Part shown: positions 31,661 to 39,870 of the stretch, in pieces
How the letters are laid out: every line of letters starts with the position of its first letter
Position numbering within the stretch: position 1 is the first letter of the stretch
NCBI RefSeq assembly: GCF_000374085.1
Contig: NZ_KB893544.1
Span: 1-64,000 of the forward strand
Direction: 5' to 3'
Source of the DNA: Spirosoma spitsbergense DSM 19989
Lineage (GTDB): Bacteria > Bacteroidota > Bacteroidia > Cytophagales > Spirosomataceae
DNA length: 64,000 bases
Notes under the pieces: model-generated
What the model saw: only the letters and a program-made list of their open reading frames with translations
Told to the model about the DNA's origin: nothing
Database searches by the model: none
Translations under genes and position numbers: made by a program

Positions 31661-31693
31661 CAAATATAAGTGGCTCAAGTGCCTTTATGCAAA
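31661..31693 (-). promoter_or_regulatory. Promoter of tRNA-Val
   Basis: TTTG (31693-31690), 21 bases, TATATTTG (31668-31661) on the minus strand. Both elements are perfect and the spacing is standard for Bacteroidota. Confidence 0.85.
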
Positions 31694-31751
31694 CCTTCGG
31701 GCAAAAAAAGTGAAATTTTTTCGCAAGCAGTTGATAGCCAACCGTCTGTTT

Positions 31752-32474
31752 TTACTCAAAATTCAGGTACAGCGTCACCGAATGGCTGGTCAGTCTACTA
31801 ATCCCTACGCTGGCCGCATTGGTGCCGGGGTTATAGAGGTTAACGAGCCCGTGCGAGAAGCGCAGTTCAGGGGCGAATTTGAAAAACTCGAAGAACTGCT
31901 CGAACCCGATGCCGTATTCGATGGCAAAATCCATGGTGCCGGTGCTTAGTTTGCTTGCCCCGGTAAGCTCTTTCTTGCGTACGTTACTCTCGATACTGAA
32001 CGTACCACCCGCCAGTAGATACATACGGCTATTGTTGCGCCGTTCGGATTTATACTTAAGCAGCAGCGGAAAATCAATCCAGGTCGATTCGCGGGTTTCA
32101 GTTTTTGAGGTACCGCCCGGATAGTCATACTGAACCTCCCGACTAAAAAGCGATACGGAAGGGGTCAGGCGTAGATCGAACCGATCATCCAGAAAGGTAT
32201 TAACCACAAAACCAACCCGGAAAGCCGGCCTGTTGGGTGAATAAATCCGTCGGGCCGAATCGGCGGTCAGGAAGGCCGGACTATACGTTACGCTGAAACG
32301 GGTAACGGGCATGGCAAAGAAAAAACCGTAGTGGATTGTTTTGTCGTCGTACCGTTCCAGGTGCTTGCGTACATATTTATACGAGGTCTGGGCGGATGCC
32401 TGACTACAGACGAGTATGCCGATAAGAAGCCCCATGCTCAGGCGTATTCCTGCCTGCGTAAACTGTTTAATCAT
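31752..32474 (-). CDS. porT: PorT/SprT-like outer-membrane beta-barrel protein
   Basis: A 240-residue exported protein with a signal peptide ending QASAQ. Alternating-strand barrel sequence and PorT landmarks are visible: DDKTIHYGFFFAM, FRVGFVVNTFLDDRFDLRL, STWIDFPLLLKYKSERRN and FKFAPELRFSHGLVNLY. PorT is a component of type IX secretion in Bacteroidota. The start overlaps the stop of menG in an ATGA (32471-32474), and I recall this neighbourhood of a UbiE/MenG gene from other members of the phylum. Confidence 0.82.
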   Translation of the reverse strand: MIKQFTQAGIRLSMGLLIGILVCSQASAQTSYKYVRKHLERYDDKTIHYGFFFAMPVTRFSVTYSPAFLTADSARRIYSPNRPAFRVGFVVNTFLDDRFDLRLTPSVSLFSREVQYDYPGGTSKTETRESTWIDFPLLLKYKSERRNNSRMYLLAGGTFSIESNVRKKELTGASKLSTGTMDFAIEYGIGFEQFFEFFKFAPELRFSHGLVNLYNPGTNAASVGISRLTSHSVTLYLNFE

Positions 32475-33217
32475 GGCTGGGCCAGCTTGTGGCCTATGTA
32501 AATTGACGCGACGCCGAAGGTAAGCGGTATCCATTTGGTATGTTTGAATCCGGCCGCTTCATAGATACGCAGGAAGTTGGGACCGTCGGGAAAGGCCTGC
32601 ACGGATTCGGGCAGGTAGGTATAGGCCGATGCGTCTTTGCTTACCATACGCCCAATGAGCGGCAGGATAGTCCGGGAGTAAAAACCGTATAACTGTTTAA
32701 ACGGAAACTGACGCGGATTCGAGAATTCCAGTACCACACAAACGCCACCGGGGCGGGTAACGCGGTGCATGTCGGTTAAGCCTTTGAGCAGGTTCTCGAA
32801 GTTACGTACACCAAATGCAACGATGACAGCATCGAAATCATTGTCTGGCAGGGGTAAACCTTCCGAATCCCCCGACCGCATTTCGATAACCTGGTCGACT
32901 CCCCGTTTCTTCATTTTCTCGCGCCCCACGGCCAGCATCCCCTCCGAAATATCCATACCCACAATTGTCTCGGGTTTCAGCGCGAGTGCTTCCAGGGCAA
33001 AATCACCTGTTCCGGTAGCAATATCCAGAATCCGTTTCGGGGTTTTGGGCGCGAGGGCTTTGCGGAGTTCCCGAATGGCCCGCTTGCGCCAGAGGATGTC
33101 GATACCACCACTCAGCACGTGGTTTAGCAGGTCATATTTGGGCGAAATGGTGTCGAACATCTCCGCAACCTGTTCGCGCTTGGAGGTGTCTTTGTCTTTA
33201 TACGGAACAATGGACAT
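32471..33217 (-). CDS. menG: Demethylmenaquinone methyltransferase (MenG/UbiE)
   Basis: Last step of menaquinone synthesis: SAM-dependent methylation of demethylmenaquinone. The 248 residues contain the UbiE signature YDLLNHVLSGGIDILWRKR, the SAM-binding LDIATGTGDFALEAL, GMDISEGMLAVGREKM and the second signature RVTRPGGVCVVLEFSNP. It is translationally coupled to porT. Naming menG rather than ubiE assumes a menaquinone-only respiratory chain, usual in the phylum. Confidence 0.94.
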   Translation of the reverse strand: MSIVPYKDKDTSKREQVAEMFDTISPKYDLLNHVLSGGIDILWRKRAIRELRKALAPKTPKRILDIATGTGDFALEALALKPETIVGMDISEGMLAVGREKMKKRGVDQVIEMRSGDSEGLPLPDNDFDAVIVAFGVRNFENLLKGLTDMHRVTRPGGVCVVLEFSNPRQFPFKQLYGFYSRTILPLIGRMVSKDASAYTYLPESVQAFPDGPNFLRIYEAAGFKHTKWIPLTFGVASIYIGHKLAQP

Positions 33218-33221
33218 GTTT

Positions 33222-33337
33222 CAATGAGTGAATTAGTGAATGATTGAATTAGTGAATGACAGGACCGTCAGGGCGGGGAATGAGTGATGCACCAGCAATT
33301 TATTCATTCACTCACTCATTCGCTCATTCACTAATTG
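33222..33337. repeat. Inverted array of a GTGAATGA word upstream of menG
   Basis: The left side (33222-33260) repeats G-T-G-A-A-T-G/T-A units; the right side (33301-33337) repeats the complement TCATTCAC. The longest perfect stem is AATTAGTGAATGA (33247-33259) with TCATTCACTAATT (33324-33336). It fills the divergent region between menG and the M19 gene. Confidence 0.75.
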
Positions 33338-33429
33338 TTTAACCCCACGTCGATTCTGAAAGTTTGCCATTATGCCGGGCAATGCGTAGTTTCGACCAAC
33401 ACAGTTTTATTTTACAACCTTTACGAACG

Positions 33430-34635
33430 ATGCTCTCTCTCTTTTTCTCAACCCTGCTAACACTCAATGCACTGGTTATTCAGGTGTCTGGTCCCGATGA
33501 TCCAATTGCGAAAAAGGCCCGTAAAATTCACCAGCGCGTATTAACGCTCGATACCCACGCCGATGCTCCTATTATGATGCAGAAGCCGGGTTTTGATGTG
33601 GGCGTATCGCACGACACCAAAAAAGACGGTTCGCAGATTGATTTTCCGCGCATGAAAAAGGGGGGGATGGATGCCATGTTTTTTGCGGTGTACACCGCAC
33701 AGGGACCCCGCACCGATTCGGGCCATGCCGAAGCGAAACGTAATGCGCTGAACCAGTTCGACCTGGTTCATCAGGCACTGAAAAAATACCCCGACCTGGC
33801 CGAATTAGCCACATCCCCCGCCGATGCATACCGGATTCAGAAGGCTGGCAAACGGGCCGTTTTTATCGGAATGGAAAACGGATATCCCATCGGTAAGGAT
33901 TTGTCCATGCTTAAAACCTATTATGATCTGGGTTGCCGCTATATCACCCTTACGCACTTTGCCAACAACCTCATCGGTGATTCCTCCACCGACCCCGACG
34001 GCCCTATTTACGGCGGTTTGAGCGATTTCGGGAAACAGGTCGTGCCTGAAATGAACCGGCTGGGTATTCTGATCGACGTGTCGCACGTGGCCGACAGTAC
34101 ATTCTACGACGCGTTGGCCCTCTCGAAAGCGCCCGTTATTGCCTCGCACTCCAACTGCCGCGCCCTTTGCGATTTCCCGCGCAACATGACCGACGATATG
34201 ATTAAGGCTATTGCCGCCAAAGGAGGTGTAGTGCAGGTGAACTTTGTGAGTGATTACCTGAAGAAACCGTCGGATGCCCACCGCGCGGCCAAAACCAAAA
34301 TCCGGATGGCAGGTGTGGGTAAAATACTGTCGGGCGATATGAAAGCGCGGCTGGAAGCCCAGAGCGATTCAGTCGCGAAGGTGTACGCATCCGAGCGGGC
34401 AAGCCTGTCGGACATTGTCGATCATATCGACCATATCGTCAAACTGGTCGGGATTGATCATGTAGGCATCGGCTCCGACTTCGATGGGGGTGGGGGTGTA
34501 AATGGTCTGGAAGATGTAAGTGAAATCGAGAACCTGACCGCCGAACTGGTCCGCCGGAAGTATTCCGAAGCCGATATTGCCAAAATATGGGGCGGTAACT
34601 TGCTGCGGGTGCTGGGTCAGGCGAAGGTTCAGTAG
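33430..34635 (+). CDS. M19 membrane dipeptidase family, exported
   Basis: A 401-residue zinc dipeptidase of the renal dipeptidase type. From the chosen ATG at 33430 there is a signal peptide (MLSLFFSTLLTLNALVIQ). Metal-site motifs are LDTHADAP (His43, Asp45), GMENGYPI (bridging Glu), LIDVSHVADSTF (His), SHSNCRALCDFPRN (His) and HVGIGSDFDGGGG (Asp). Possible substrates are D- or L-dipeptides. Earlier ATGs at 33373 and 33382 exist but give no signal peptide at the N-terminus. Confidence 0.92.
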   Translation: MLSLFFSTLLTLNALVIQVSGPDDPIAKKARKIHQRVLTLDTHADAPIMMQKPGFDVGVSHDTKKDGSQIDFPRMKKGGMDAMFFAVYTAQGPRTDSGHAEAKRNALNQFDLVHQALKKYPDLAELATSPADAYRIQKAGKRAVFIGMENGYPIGKDLSMLKTYYDLGCRYITLTHFANNLIGDSSTDPDGPIYGGLSDFGKQVVPEMNRLGILIDVSHVADSTFYDALALSKAPVIASHSNCRALCDFPRNMTDDMIKAIAAKGGVVQVNFVSDYLKKPSDAHRAAKTKIRMAGVGKILSGDMKARLEAQSDSVAKVYASERASLSDIVDHIDHIVKLVGIDHVGIGSDFDGGGGVNGLEDVSEIENLTAELVRRKYSEADIAKIWGGNLLRVLGQAKVQ

Positions 34636-34642
34636 GTTTACG

Positions 34643-34738
34643 GTATTTGGTTTGTGGTTTAAGGGGGCGCGTCACAGCGCCCCCAATAAGCTAAGTTCTT
34701 ATCAGGCAACCAACTACTGAAAACCATAAACCAAATAC
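34643..34738. repeat. Nested inverted repeat after the M19 gene
   Basis: GTATTTGGTTTGTGGTTT (34643-34660) pairs with AAACCATAAACCAAATAC (34721-34738), 17 of 18 positions. Inside it is a GC-rich hairpin, GGGGGCGC (34663-34670) with GCGCCCCC (34677-34684), which probably terminates the M19 transcript. Confidence 0.75.
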
Positions 34739-34750
34739 TATAAACAGGTT

Positions 34751-35182
34751 ATGGTGCCTGAAACAGTTTTTCAATTGGCCAACACCCTTGTACTGCCGCA
34801 ATGGTTGCTGATGGTGGTTGCACCACGCTGGAGCGTGACGAAGTGGTTGATGAATTCGTACTTGATTCCGGTAGCCCTGGCCGTTCTGTATGTAATGTAT
34901 CTGTTCAGCGGAGGTCCCGTTGACTTTGCGGCATTTGGGTCTTTGTCGGGCGTAAAAGGCCTGTTTGCTAACGGGGGCGATGGGGTGATGCTGGCGGGTT
35001 GGGTGCATTACCTCGCCTTCGACCTGGTGGCCGGTACGTTCATTGTGCGCGATTCGGAAGAAAAAGCCATACCGCACTGGCTTATTATCATTCCCCTGTT
35101 TTTCTGCTTCATGCTGGGGCCGGTTGGTTTGCTTTTGTACTGGGTCATTCGAATTGTTCGTACCCGTAAGATAACCGTTTAA
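34751..35182 (+). CDS. ABA4-like membrane protein
   Basis: A 143-residue protein with four membrane helices and the ABA4-family (DUF4281) pattern: QWLLMVVAPRWSVTKWL at the start, GWVHYLAFDLVAGTFIVRD in the middle and MLGPVGLLLYWVIR at the end. In plants ABA4 is needed for neoxanthin synthesis; the bacterial relatives have no settled function, though a carotenoid link is possible. No carotenoid gene is nearby. Confidence 0.85.
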   Translation: MVPETVFQLANTLVLPQWLLMVVAPRWSVTKWLMNSYLIPVALAVLYVMYLFSGGPVDFAAFGSLSGVKGLFANGGDGVMLAGWVHYLAFDLVAGTFIVRDSEEKAIPHWLIIIPLFFCFMLGPVGLLLYWVIRIVRTRKITV

Positions 35183-35204
35183 CTGAGTGCTAAACGCTAT
35201 CGTA

Positions 35205-35324
35205 ATGATAACATTCATAACGACACTGAAAACCCGAAATGCTGTTTTATACTGGTTTGGCCTGCTTTGTTTCGTCAGCTCGGCATTAGCCGGTAAACCG
35301 CTACTGGCAGGGCTGATGAATTGA
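35205..35324 (+). pseudogene. Possible truncated membrane-protein gene
   Basis: A 39-codon frame 22 bp after the ABA4-like gene: MITFITTLKTRNAVLYWFGL, then LCFVSSALAGKP, ending LLAGLMN. The first 28 residues look like the start of a membrane protein (basic segment then helix), and the frame ends abruptly. It may be the remaining front of a larger gene or a real small protein. Family not recognised. Confidence 0.35.
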
Positions 35325-35413
35325 CGGTAAAAAAACGCATGGATTCTCTTTGATACCTGATAGGGCAATAGAAAAAGCCACTCAGACTCATACCTAAATC
35401 CGTATGTTACCCG

Positions 35414-36736
35414 ATGAATCGCACTGATTTCCTTAAAACATCAGCCCGGGCCACACTTGGCCTGGCCGGCGCTGCCCTCGTTACCGACCCACTCGAAGTT
35501 CGTGCGTTTATCACGCCAAAAAAAGCGCAGAAATACCGTACGGCTGTGGTTGGAACCGGCTGGTGGGGTGGTAATATTCTGCTCAATGCCGTACAGGCAG
35601 GCGAATCCAAAATAGTAGCCCTCTGTGATGTCGATACGCGTCAACTTAAAAAGACCAGCGATGATCTGGCTAAGCTAACGTCCGACAAACCTAAACTCTA
35701 CCGCGATTACCGGGAGATGCTGGCCACCGAAAAGCCAGAGATAGTCATTGTCGCTACCCCTGATCATTGGCACCCGCTCATTGCCATTGCTGCTATGCAG
35801 GCAGGGGCGCATGTGTACGTCGAAAAACCCATTTCGCATACCGTCAATGAAGGGAAGGCAATGGTTAAAACCGCCCGGCAAACGGGGCGTATCTGTCAGG
35901 TGGGTACCCACCGGCGGGTGTCGCCCCATAATGTGTCGGGCATGGAGTTTATAAAATCGGGGAAAGTAGGAAAAATCGGGATGGCCCGCGCCTTTGTGTA
36001 CTACGCCGGTGGAGCCGGTCAGCCGACGCCCGATACCGAACCTCCCAAAGAAATGGACTGGAATATGTGGTGCGGCCCTGCTCCCCTACGCGCCTTTAAC
36101 CCAACGATGCACCCCCGGGGCTGGCGTAATTTTCTGGATTACGGGAACGGTGTACTCGGCGATTGGGGGATTCATTGGCTCGACCAGATTTTGTGGTGGA
36201 CGGAAGAAAAACACCCACGAAAAATTTATTCAACGGGTGGCCGGGCCATTGTGCAGAATAGTAACGATGCGCCCGATCATCAGGTAGCTACTTATGAGTT
36301 TGAGGATTTTACCGCTATTTGGGAGCAACGAACTTTTGCGGGAAACAACGCCGAAAAAACCCACCCACAGCAGGCGGTGGGTGTCTATTTCTACGGCACA
36401 GAAGGCACATTCCATATGGGATGGCTCGATGGCTGGACGTTCTATCCGGCCGACCCCAAAAAGCCCGTCATTCATCAGGATGCACAGCTAAATAAACCCG
36501 ACGACCAAAATATCGCCCAGCTTTGGGCTAATTTTCTGGATAGTATCAAAACGAATAAACTCCCTGTCTGCGATATTGAAATTGGCCACCGTTCTACCAA
36601 TATGGCCCTGCTGGGTATGCTCTCCATGAAACTCGGTCGGAGCGTGGCCTGGGATGGTAGCCAGATTCCGAACGATCCGGAAGCAAACAAACTCCTCAGC
36701 CGGGCTTACCGGGGCGACTGGCAATATCCGACCTGA
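35414..36736 (+). CDS. Gfo/Idh/MocA family oxidoreductase, exported
   Basis: A 440-residue NAD(P)-dependent oxidoreductase, presumably acting on a sugar or inositol derivative. The Rossmann segment is RTAVVGTGWWGGNILLNAVQ, the conserved EKPISHTVNEG carries the catalytic-region Lys, and the C-terminal beta domain follows. The N-terminus (MNRTDFLKTSARATLG) is a Tat-signal type in which one arginine of the pair is replaced by Thr, so export by Tat is doubtful or weakened. It stands alone. Confidence 0.9.
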   Translation: MNRTDFLKTSARATLGLAGAALVTDPLEVRAFITPKKAQKYRTAVVGTGWWGGNILLNAVQAGESKIVALCDVDTRQLKKTSDDLAKLTSDKPKLYRDYREMLATEKPEIVIVATPDHWHPLIAIAAMQAGAHVYVEKPISHTVNEGKAMVKTARQTGRICQVGTHRRVSPHNVSGMEFIKSGKVGKIGMARAFVYYAGGAGQPTPDTEPPKEMDWNMWCGPAPLRAFNPTMHPRGWRNFLDYGNGVLGDWGIHWLDQILWWTEEKHPRKIYSTGGRAIVQNSNDAPDHQVATYEFEDFTAIWEQRTFAGNNAEKTHPQQAVGVYFYGTEGTFHMGWLDGWTFYPADPKKPVIHQDAQLNKPDDQNIAQLWANFLDSIKTNKLPVCDIEIGHRSTNMALLGMLSMKLGRSVAWDGSQIPNDPEANKLLSRAYRGDWQYPT

Positions 36737-36762
36737 TACCGCTGAAAAAGAGGCTACAAAAA

Positions 36763-36792
36763 AACGGCTCATCCTGCGCAGGATGAGCCGTT
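36763..36792. terminator. Perfect palindromic terminator
   Basis: A 30-bp perfect palindrome (AACGGCTCATCCTGC and its complement) between the oxidoreductase and the convergent cytochrome gene. On the minus strand it is followed by seven T residues in all. Confidence 0.88.
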
Positions 36793-36812
36793 GAACTGGT
36801 ACAGGAAAACGC

Positions 36813-37226
36813 TTACGACTTTTTGGTCGTCTTGCTCGACTTAGTCGAGGTCTTCTTTGTTGAACTTTTCTTCGTCGTCCCCTTCTTATCACCATCCAGC
36901 GAGTTAATCCAGACGGCCAGTTTCATGGCGTCGTCTTTAGGAACCTGCTTCATGGCGGCCATTGGAGGATAGCCCGGCCAATGGGCTGGAATCGGGTTAT
37001 AAATCAGGTTGACGATTTCCTCGTTTGAGTAATTTTTCTTCGCTACGTCGGCATAAGCAGGACCAACCAGCCGCTGGTTTGGGCGATGGCAGGCAATACA
37101 GGTATATTTGCTCATCAGGGCATTCATATCAGCCGGGATATCGGCAGTGGAAGCCTGCGCGTTCGCATTGAACGAAAGAGCCGTGAAAGAAGCCGCAGCG
37201 AAAAGAGTACCAAGTAATTTTTTCAT
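36813..37226 (-). CDS. Class I cytochrome c, periplasmic
   Basis: A 137-residue protein with a signal peptide (ending NANAQA), a single heme site CIACH (about residues 43-47) and a likely axial methionine in the PPMAAM segment (about 88-93). Residues 113-137 are a Lys/Ser/Thr tail with repeated K-K-S-S-T, unusual for a small electron carrier and possibly a contact with acidic partners. A well-formed promoter lies upstream. Confidence 0.9.
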   Translation of the reverse strand: MKKLLGTLFAAASFTALSFNANAQASTADIPADMNALMSKYTCIACHRPNQRLVGPAYADVAKKNYSNEEIVNLIYNPIPAHWPGYPPMAAMKQVPKDDAMKLAVWINSLDGDKKGTTKKSSTKKTSTKSSKTTKKS

Positions 37227-37285
37227 GAGAATCGGGTAAACAGTAAATGAACAAACAAAATAACGGAGGGCGATAGGTTACCGCA

Positions 37286-37316
37286 CAAAAATAGATGCTT
37301 TCAATTGATAACCCAA
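37286..37316 (-). promoter_or_regulatory. Promoter of the cytochrome c gene
   Basis: Minus strand: TTG (37316-37314), 20 bases, TATTTTTG (37293-37286), perfect -7 element, about 60 bases before the start codon. Confidence 0.6.
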
Positions 37317-37377
37317 TTTTGTACTGGTTTTCCTATTAACCCAACTATTAGACAGTTGTTAAACGAAAACGTTTAAA

Positions 37378-38133
37378 ATGGCAAAAGAAAAAATCAGGCA
37401 ACCCATTGACCGCTTCTCCGGCCACGCCGATTTATACGCCCAATATCGAATCGACTACCCGCCCGAACTATACGATTTTATTGGCTCACTGATCCAAAAC
37501 AGACATATTGCCTGGGACTGTGCTACGGGAAACGGGCAGGTGGCCGGGGCATTAGCCAGCTTTTTTGAGCAGGTCGAAGCAACCGATATCAGTGAAACGC
37601 AACTTATCCTGGCTGTTCAGAAACCGAATATCCACTACCAGCTGGGCTCTGCCGAGCAAGCGCCTTTTGCCGATAACACGTTCGACCTGATTACCGTAGC
37701 CCAGGCAATTCATTGGTTCAATGTCGATGCCTTTCATGGGGAAGTTCGTCGGGTAGCGAAGCCCGGTGGAATCATTGCCGAATGGGGCTATGGGCTGGTG
37801 CAACTGGGATCCGACCTCGATGGCATTATGCTCGATTTTTATCGAAACCGTATTGGTCCCTACTGGGATCCGCAGCGTGTTCACATCGATGAGGAGTATG
37901 CTACGCTTCCTTTTCCGTTTCTGGATGCTCAACGGGCCACCTTCACGGCACGAAAACACTGGACGCTGGACCGATTCCTGAATTACCTCCGAACCTGGTC
38001 GGCAGTTCGGCAATACCTGTACGAAAACGAGAGCGACCCCGTAACCGAACTGGGAGAGGAGTTAAAACCCATCTGGGGTGAGCAGGAACGCGAGGTTCGC
38101 TTTTCTATATTTCTACGCGTGGGTAGGGTGTAA
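37378..38133 (+). CDS. Class I SAM-dependent methyltransferase
   Basis: A 251-residue methyltransferase with motif I AWDCATGNGQVAGALA, motif II VEATDISETQL, and the post-I region FADNTFDLITVAQAIHWFNV followed by EVRRVAKPGGIIAEWGYG. It belongs to the group related to yeast Tmt1 (trans-aconitate methyltransferase) and UbiE-like enzymes. The substrate is unknown. It ends with a short terminator and is convergent with the FAN1-like gene. Confidence 0.88.
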   Translation: MAKEKIRQPIDRFSGHADLYAQYRIDYPPELYDFIGSLIQNRHIAWDCATGNGQVAGALASFFEQVEATDISETQLILAVQKPNIHYQLGSAEQAPFADNTFDLITVAQAIHWFNVDAFHGEVRRVAKPGGIIAEWGYGLVQLGSDLDGIMLDFYRNRIGPYWDPQRVHIDEEYATLPFPFLDAQRATFTARKHWTLDRFLNYLRTWSAVRQYLYENESDPVTELGEELKPIWGEQEREVRFSIFLRVGRV

Positions 38134-38153
38134 AGACCGGCATACCGGTCTTT
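38132..38153. terminator. Short bidirectional terminator
   Basis: AAAGACCGG (38132-38140), loop of 4, CCGGTCTTT (38145-38153). It overlaps both the stop of the methyltransferase and the stop of the convergent gene. Confidence 0.75.
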
Positions 38154-39840
38154 ATAATTCCCAGATTACCCGAATCACTTTCCCGTGAACACCGATGGTC
38201 TGGAAGAATTCCAGCCAGTGCAGTTGTTGTGGACCGAGATGGTCAGTAGGGGATTTGACTTCCACAAACTCATAGTCGCCCTGTTCGTTCCAGATGAGCA
38301 GGTCCGGGAAGCCACGGGTGTGTTCGCGGACATTGCGGGCCATTTCGAGCAGAATCAGCCGGAGTTGTTCGATGTCCAGCAAATCAATCATGCGCTGCAC
38401 CAGCGTCAGCAACTCATCCGACCAGTCGACCAGTACGTTCGTGATGCCGTATTTGGCATTGAACATCCGCCCCGTATGCCGTCGCCAGTCGCCTTTGGTG
38501 GCCAGTTCGGTCAGGCGATTTTTCAGCAGCGTTTCCCGCTTCAGGTAAAAATCGGGCAGGTAAAAATCAGACGGAGCACGTTGCAACGGGTGGTGAATGG
38601 CCGATACGTTGGCATCGTAAATAATATCCCAGAAAACCAGCCCGAACAACCCGCGCCAGGGATAATTCTCCGTGAAAGCCGCGTCATAGTCCTGCTCCAG
38701 GTAATAATTCATTACGCCAGCCTCCACGTGGTGGCGGTAGGCGGCTGGTATGTTCACACTCCCGGCATCGAGCAGGAAGCGGGTGGTGGCTTTTCGGGTA
38801 CGTTTCTTTTCGCCCGCGCTCAGAATTTTTTCACGGAAGTCATTGGCGAAGTACCGCTCTTCGGCATTGAGCGGGCTGACGGCTATTTCGTCGCACAGGG
38901 CAAGTGCTTCTTCCACGGCCCCATTTCGGAACAGGAGCCGAACGCGCCGTTCGCGGGCGGGTACCCGGTCAGAAAGCTCATAGACCGATAATGCCTGTTC
39001 GGGTAGTTTCTGGCGTTCCAGGTATGCCCCCACCCGGCACACCAGTTTCTGGTAACCTGGAATGGCAATTTCGGTCAGTTCGGGGCGGGTTTCGTTCCAG
39101 TTCAAAAACCAGTTGTAAATATCGTCGGCGGGCGTTTCGGCTTCTTTCAGGCCATAAAACTCCTCGTTGGTGAGCGAAATCAGTAGTTTATCTTCTACCT
39201 CTTTTCGGGTGCGGAACCGGGCGGTCAGCTTGCTTTCGTCGTACCGTTCAAAATTGACCATACCGAGGTCGCGCACCACAAATTCGGTCATGCTGCCGCC
39301 CCGATTGCCGAAAAACAGGTATTTAACCATCATGTCTTCGGCTTCGAAATTCACCTTTACTACGGCTTCGTGCGTTGTCAGGCTGGTCACAATTTCCCCA
39401 AAGTCAAGCTCGTTCAGGGCGTAGCGGACCACCTGTTCTTTTTTTTCTTTGCCCAATGCTTTCGTTTCTTCCGGCTCCAGGGGTAACAGGTCCAGCAGTT
39501 CGGGTTTGGTGAAAACGCTAAGGGCTTCGTTGCCCTGGGACACATGATGCGCCGATAAGGGGTCGACAAATCCGGTACGGAGCAACTCTGCCGTAGCGAC
39601 CGGTAGGTCAGTTATTTCGGTATATTGTAGTTTGTTGACGCGAAAAAAGAGTCCTTTGCGGTTGCTGAATCGTACATACAGGCATTGGGCATCGAGGGGT
39701 AGCCCCTCAAACCGATTAATAAAATCCCATTCGGTATCGGTCAGTAAATTGCCGTATAGCCGTTTGACAAAGTCCAGCACGTAGCGGAAATTGTCGAGGT
39801 AATAACGCGGGGTGAGAATGATTTTCTGCTGTCCGACCAT
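38152..39840 (-). CDS. FAN1-like VRR-NUC nuclease
   Basis: A 562-residue protein with the architecture of bacterial FAN1: an N-terminal winged-helix/SAP-like region, a helical repeat region in the middle (about 230-330), and a C-terminal VRR-NUC domain. The nuclease residues are Asp513 (RGFPDLLIW) and Glu527-x-Lys529 (FVEVKSPTDHLGP), followed by the conserved Q-L-H-W-L. FAN1 enzymes cut flaps and unhook interstrand DNA crosslinks. It stands alone, divergent from the DUF2157 gene. Confidence 0.88.
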   Translation of the reverse strand: MVGQQKIILTPRYYLDNFRYVLDFVKRLYGNLLTDTEWDFINRFEGLPLDAQCLYVRFSNRKGLFFRVNKLQYTEITDLPVATAELLRTGFVDPLSAHHVSQGNEALSVFTKPELLDLLPLEPEETKALGKEKKEQVVRYALNELDFGEIVTSLTTHEAVVKVNFEAEDMMVKYLFFGNRGGSMTEFVVRDLGMVNFERYDESKLTARFRTRKEVEDKLLISLTNEEFYGLKEAETPADDIYNWFLNWNETRPELTEIAIPGYQKLVCRVGAYLERQKLPEQALSVYELSDRVPARERRVRLLFRNGAVEEALALCDEIAVSPLNAEERYFANDFREKILSAGEKKRTRKATTRFLLDAGSVNIPAAYRHHVEAGVMNYYLEQDYDAAFTENYPWRGLFGLVFWDIIYDANVSAIHHPLQRAPSDFYLPDFYLKRETLLKNRLTELATKGDWRRHTGRMFNAKYGITNVLVDWSDELLTLVQRMIDLLDIEQLRLILLEMARNVREHTRGFPDLLIWNEQGDYEFVEVKSPTDHLGPQQLHWLEFFQTIGVHGKVIRVIWEL

Positions 39841-39870
39841 GCTGGATTAATAACACTAAAAACACCGTTT

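Noticed and set aside
33222-33337. CRISPR-like array
   Set aside because: The repeated words are 7-8 bases, in inverted orientation and without spacers of regular length; no cas gene nearby.
34691-35368. A 225-codon minus-strand frame
   Set aside because: Antisense to the ABA4-like gene, which matches its family over its full length.
38185-38991. A 268-codon open frame on the plus strand
   Set aside because: Antisense to the FAN1-like nuclease gene, which has convincing motifs; a GC-rich shadow frame.
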